Shown here in pieces: positions 63,062 to 63,817 of a stretch of 63,817 nt of DNA (its first letter is position 1; every line of letters begins with the position of its first letter). A program made the translations under genes and the position numbers. The notes beneath the pieces are model-generated. The model ran no database searches and had not been told where the DNA came from. It saw nothing but the letters and a program-made list of their open reading frames with translations. This DNA comes from Planctomycetota bacterium (GTDB taxonomy: Bacteria; Planctomycetota; Phycisphaerae; Sedimentisphaerales; Anaerobacaceae), in the NCBI GenBank assembly GCA_023481165.1, contig JAMCWO010000110.1, forward strand, positions 1-63,817, read 5' to 3'.

Positions 63062-63817
63062 TATAGAAATCGGCCGCGTTCGTGTCGAACGGATTCGCAT
63101 CCGACCGTAGCACAGGGTGCGGCCGGCATACGGGGGCGGATTTCGCCGCCACCCTCAATTACCGCGCCGGAGCCGTCCGCCCCGGCGCGCAGATAAAAGA
63201 TTTTATGGAGTAATTAAGCCCCGATATGGACGACCCGACCGAGACTGTCCCCCGGACATCAATCCTGGGCTTTGCCCGCGGTGCCTCGCACGGTCCCGGC
63301 GCCGTGCGGGCAACCTGACTGCAGGTCTCTCTCGCGTCGCTCCACAGCACGGCGGCGGGACACAGAGTTGCCCCATCACACAATACCGGGCCTTGGGCCA
63401 GCCGGTGACGTCCGCGGCACGCCAGCGATGCGCGTTTGCGACGTCTGACCATGACCGCCGTAAGCGGCGCAATAAAAAGGGATTAGGAACAGGCTGCTCC
63501 TTAAGGGCTTCGTGACAGTCAAAATGGGCAAGCTGTGCTGCGTCCACAAATCTTTCCGCTCTTACACCTGTCGCGACAGGGCGCCCGCGAAAAAAGGGCG
63601 AAAAGAGCATTTTTTTGTTTGCTTCGCGAAGCGCTCTCGCTACACTGCTCCACGGTACCAAGGGACAAGGTATAGGGTTTGTTCGCTGGGAGGCCGTATA
63701 GTAATGAGAGTCAGTACAAGGGATCGACCATGGAAGGGTAGGTGTGTCTCACGTTTTCAGTATGGGTGCAAGCGGTGATCGAGAAAGCCAGTGTGAGTGA
63801 CACTTTTGAAAGGGGAG
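63062..63817. other. Right-end intergenic region
   Basis: About 750 bp with no supportable gene. Short open frames on both strands lack start context. The last bases, GAAAGGGGAG, look like a ribosome site for a gene starting just past the window edge. The AT-rich run at 63600-63630 could belong to its promoter. Confidence 0.4.

Noticed and set aside
63117..63778. Frames at the right edge
   Set aside because: Stop-rich neighbours, no ribosome sites, Arg-rich low-complexity products.

Overview
The window is a GC-rich bacterial chromosome segment, most likely from a Planctomycetota member of the Phycisphaerae (Sedimentisphaerales-like). This placement is inferred from gene content: several secreted LamG proteins with 'YYWRVDE' repeats, a prepilin-like secreted protein, tandem PAC2 proteins, and intergenic arrays of a short CAAASCCAATT repeat. 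No rRNA, tRNA or CRISPR was seen.

Layout. 1-8.2 kb is a housekeeping block on the minus strand: a partial phosphoribosyltransferase, rpoD, dnaG, tatD, yraN, rplS and two overlapping PAC2 genes. 8.5-15 kb holds small membrane and secreted proteins, including a DUF481 outer-membrane gene broken by a one-base frameshift, mscL, a lipoprotein and a histidine phosphatase. 15.2-16.2 kb is a large repeat element (leader plus 11-unit array) directly upstream of a GH127-type glycosidase. 18-23 kb has a SEC-C protein, a ThuA-like protein, dprA and a prepilin-like protein. 23.2-30.5 kb is a tandem family of three large exported LamG proteins followed by a decayed remnant. folC and a nucleotidyltransferase/small-protein pair follow.

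33.7-44.4 kb is an L-rhamnose catabolic locus: rhaB, a 35-residue membrane peptide, a PHP protein, an atypical medium-chain dehydrogenase, a GH172 lipoprotein, rhaA, rhaT, an NCS1-like permease and a 57-residue membrane protein. Its likely flow is glycan trimming outside (GH172, possibly GH127 elsewhere), import by RhaT, then RhaA and RhaB. No rhamnulose-1-phosphate aldolase is visible. Two families of intergenic palindromes (REP-like pairs with a GTAG foot and GTAA loop, and GTGGCAC hairpin clusters) punctuate this locus.

45-54 kb carries an ABC-F ATPase, a SYLF lipoprotein, an NrnA-type DHH phosphoesterase, a radical SAM/SPASM protein, a cyclophilin gene with two compensating indels, and a DcaP-like porin. 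54.4-57.4 kb is an accessory island: an AAA ATPase plus DUF4276 (TOPRIM-like) candidate defence pair, a HEPN-like remnant and an orphan antitoxin. 57.5-58.6 kb is a second copy of the leader-plus-array element. clpX, an L,D-transpeptidase, 5-formyl-THF cyclo-ligase and rarA close the window.

The most unusual feature is the pair of composite elements at 15.2-16.2 and 57.5-58.6 kb. Each has a conserved leader of about 140 bp ending in a sigma-54-like -24/-12 motif, exactly 11 degenerate repeats, a shared internal module, and a TTCCA-rich trailer.
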